Assembly: GCA_025362165.1 (NCBI GenBank)
Contig: JANYHY010000503.1
Location: forward strand, 1-5,943
From: Myxococcales bacterium
Lineage (GTDB): Bacteria; Myxococcota_A; Polyangia; Polyangiales; Polyangiaceae
DNA: 5,943 bases
Direction: 5' to 3'
Position numbers and translations under genes: made by a program
In this document: in pieces, positions 5,370-5,943 of the stretch
How positions within the stretch are numbered: position 1 is the first letter of the stretch
Layout of the letters: the number at the start of each line of letters is the position of its first letter
Notes under the pieces: model-generated
Told to the model about the DNA's origin: nothing
The model's input: only the letters and a program-made list of their open reading frames with translations
The model's database searches: none

Positions 5370-5379
5370 GAATATCGCT
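5364..5379 (+). promoter_or_regulatory. Candidate sigma-54 (-24/-12) promoter for rpoN
   Basis: TGGCACG-AATA-TCGCT matches the established sigma-54 consensus TGGCACG-N4-TTGCW with a single difference (TCGC for TTGC). The critical GG at -24 and GC at -12 are present at the right spacing, and the preceding bases (GCAC) also fit the extended consensus. Transcription would begin near 5390, giving a leader of about 65 bases. If functional, sigma-54 would help drive its own gene and an activator (enhancer-binding) protein would be required. No activator site can be assigned with confidence. Confidence 0.5.
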
Positions 5380-5454
5380 TTCGCACTTTCTACGGCGTGG
5401 TATCTTCAACGCAGACCTGGACCGGTCACAACAGCGAGAGAGTTCCCAGACCCG

Positions 5455-5943
5455 ATGGAGATCAAGCAAACACTCAAGCTGAGTCAGCAGCTTGTGATGA
5501 CTCCGCAGCTGCAGCAGGCCATTCGCCTCCTTCAGCTCTCGCGGATGGAGCTCATCGACGAGATTCGCAAGGAGCTCGACGCCAACCCGGTCTTGGCCGA
5601 TGACGAGGTCGAACCGCGCAATCGCATGGGAGGCGCCGCCCCTGCTCCAGAGACCGCCCCTGCCCAAAACGACGCGCGCCTCGAGCTGAACGAGCGACTC
5701 TCCCAACAGAGCAAGCACGACGAGCTCCAGCAAATCACCCACGAGAAGAAGGTCAACGACATCGACTGGGAGCAGTTCCTCGAGAACCGGACCCTACAGC
5801 AGCCGCTCCCCACCTCACGCGTCGGCTTCGACGAGCTCCCGCCGATCGAGGCGAACTTGACCAAGATCGAGGGCCTCGTGGACCACTTGAAGAGGCAGCT
5901 CCAAATGAGCGACTTCAACGACTCCGAGCGGCGGTTCGCAGAG
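5455..5943 (+). CDS. rpoN: RNA polymerase sigma-54 factor RpoN, N-terminal part (partial)
   Basis: The first 163 codons of rpoN are present and the frame is open to the right edge, so roughly a third of a typical protein of 450-500 residues is seen. Sigma-54 directs RNA polymerase to -24/-12 promoters and needs ATP-driven activators to melt DNA. Region I is clear at residues 1-50: KQTLKLSQQLVMTPQLQQAI is nearly a family signature, followed by RLLQLSRMELIDEIRKELDANPVL. Region I contacts the activator and the -12 DNA. Residues 50-105 form the variable region II, with an Ala/Pro stretch and acidic residues. From about 106 (DWEQFLENRTLQQP) to the edge the sequence enters the core-binding region III, including LVDHLKRQLQMSDFNDSERR. 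The ATG at 5455 gives the canonical opening. Its ribosome binding site is poor (GAGAGAG, 5436-5442, 12 bases away), so translation may be modest. The usual proteobacterial upstream neighbour lptB is absent. Confidence 0.97.
   Translation, partial: MEIKQTLKLSQQLVMTPQLQQAIRLLQLSRMELIDEIRKELDANPVLADDEVEPRNRMGGAAPAPETAPAQNDARLELNERLSQQSKHDELQQITHEKKVNDIDWEQFLENRTLQQPLPTSRVGFDELPPIEANLTKIEGLVDHLKRQLQMSDFNDSERRFAE

Larger units (their letters stand above)
5266..5454. other. Divergent control region between the DUF4139 gene and rpoN
   Basis: This 189-base stretch separates two genes reading away from each other. It holds an 8-base tandem repeat (5283-5298), a 9-base inverted repeat with arms 56 bases apart (5296-5304 and 5361-5369), and a candidate sigma-54 promoter facing rpoN (5364-5379). 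A TTGACT at 5322-5327 could be a sigma-70 -35 element for rpoN, but the hexamer after a 17-base spacer is ATTGGA, a poor -10. I see no convincing promoter for the minus-strand gene. Confidence 0.5.

Overview
The window is GC-rich (by eye) and densely coded, with six genes recognisable by family or signal-peptide type plus rpoN entering at the right edge. There are two divergent control regions and no tRNA, rRNA, CRISPR array or insertion sequence that I can see. A GC-rich Gram-negative bacterium fits best, and I lean towards the Myxococcota (Polyangia-like). The reasons are a bactofilin of the kind common in myxobacteria, several lipoproteins with Ala/Pro/Asp/Ser-rich tethers, and GTG and TTG starts with short gene overlaps. 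This placement is inference from style, not a database match.

Layout: (1) 1-516, minus: the N-terminus of an exported protein with a Lys/Glu block and probable outer-membrane strands, cut by the left edge. (2) 517-803: a divergent control region with two inverted repeats. (3) 804-1669, plus: a bactofilin and a small lipoprotein, overlapping by four bases (TTGA). (4) 1666-5265, minus: three genes in one direction. In transcription order these are a large DUF4139-family lipoprotein, a lipoprotein with beta-propeller-like repeats, and a 3-methyladenine DNA glycosylase. The last two overlap as GTGA. The glycosylase and the small lipoprotein meet tail to tail and share a CTAG that supplies both stop codons. 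(5) 5266-5454: a second divergent control region with tandem and inverted repeats and a good candidate sigma-54 (-24/-12) promoter. (6) 5455-5943, plus: the first 163 codons of rpoN (sigma-54).

How the parts may work together: the bactofilin would form a cytoplasmic scaffold and its partner gene encodes an envelope lipoprotein. The DUF4139 and propeller genes also encode predicted envelope lipoproteins. Three, possibly four, neighbouring genes therefore point to cell-envelope structure, with a base-excision repair enzyme as translational passenger. The most testable observation is a -24/-12 element in front of rpoN itself, which would mean that sigma-54 contributes to its own synthesis. I found no convincing new defence or mobile system.
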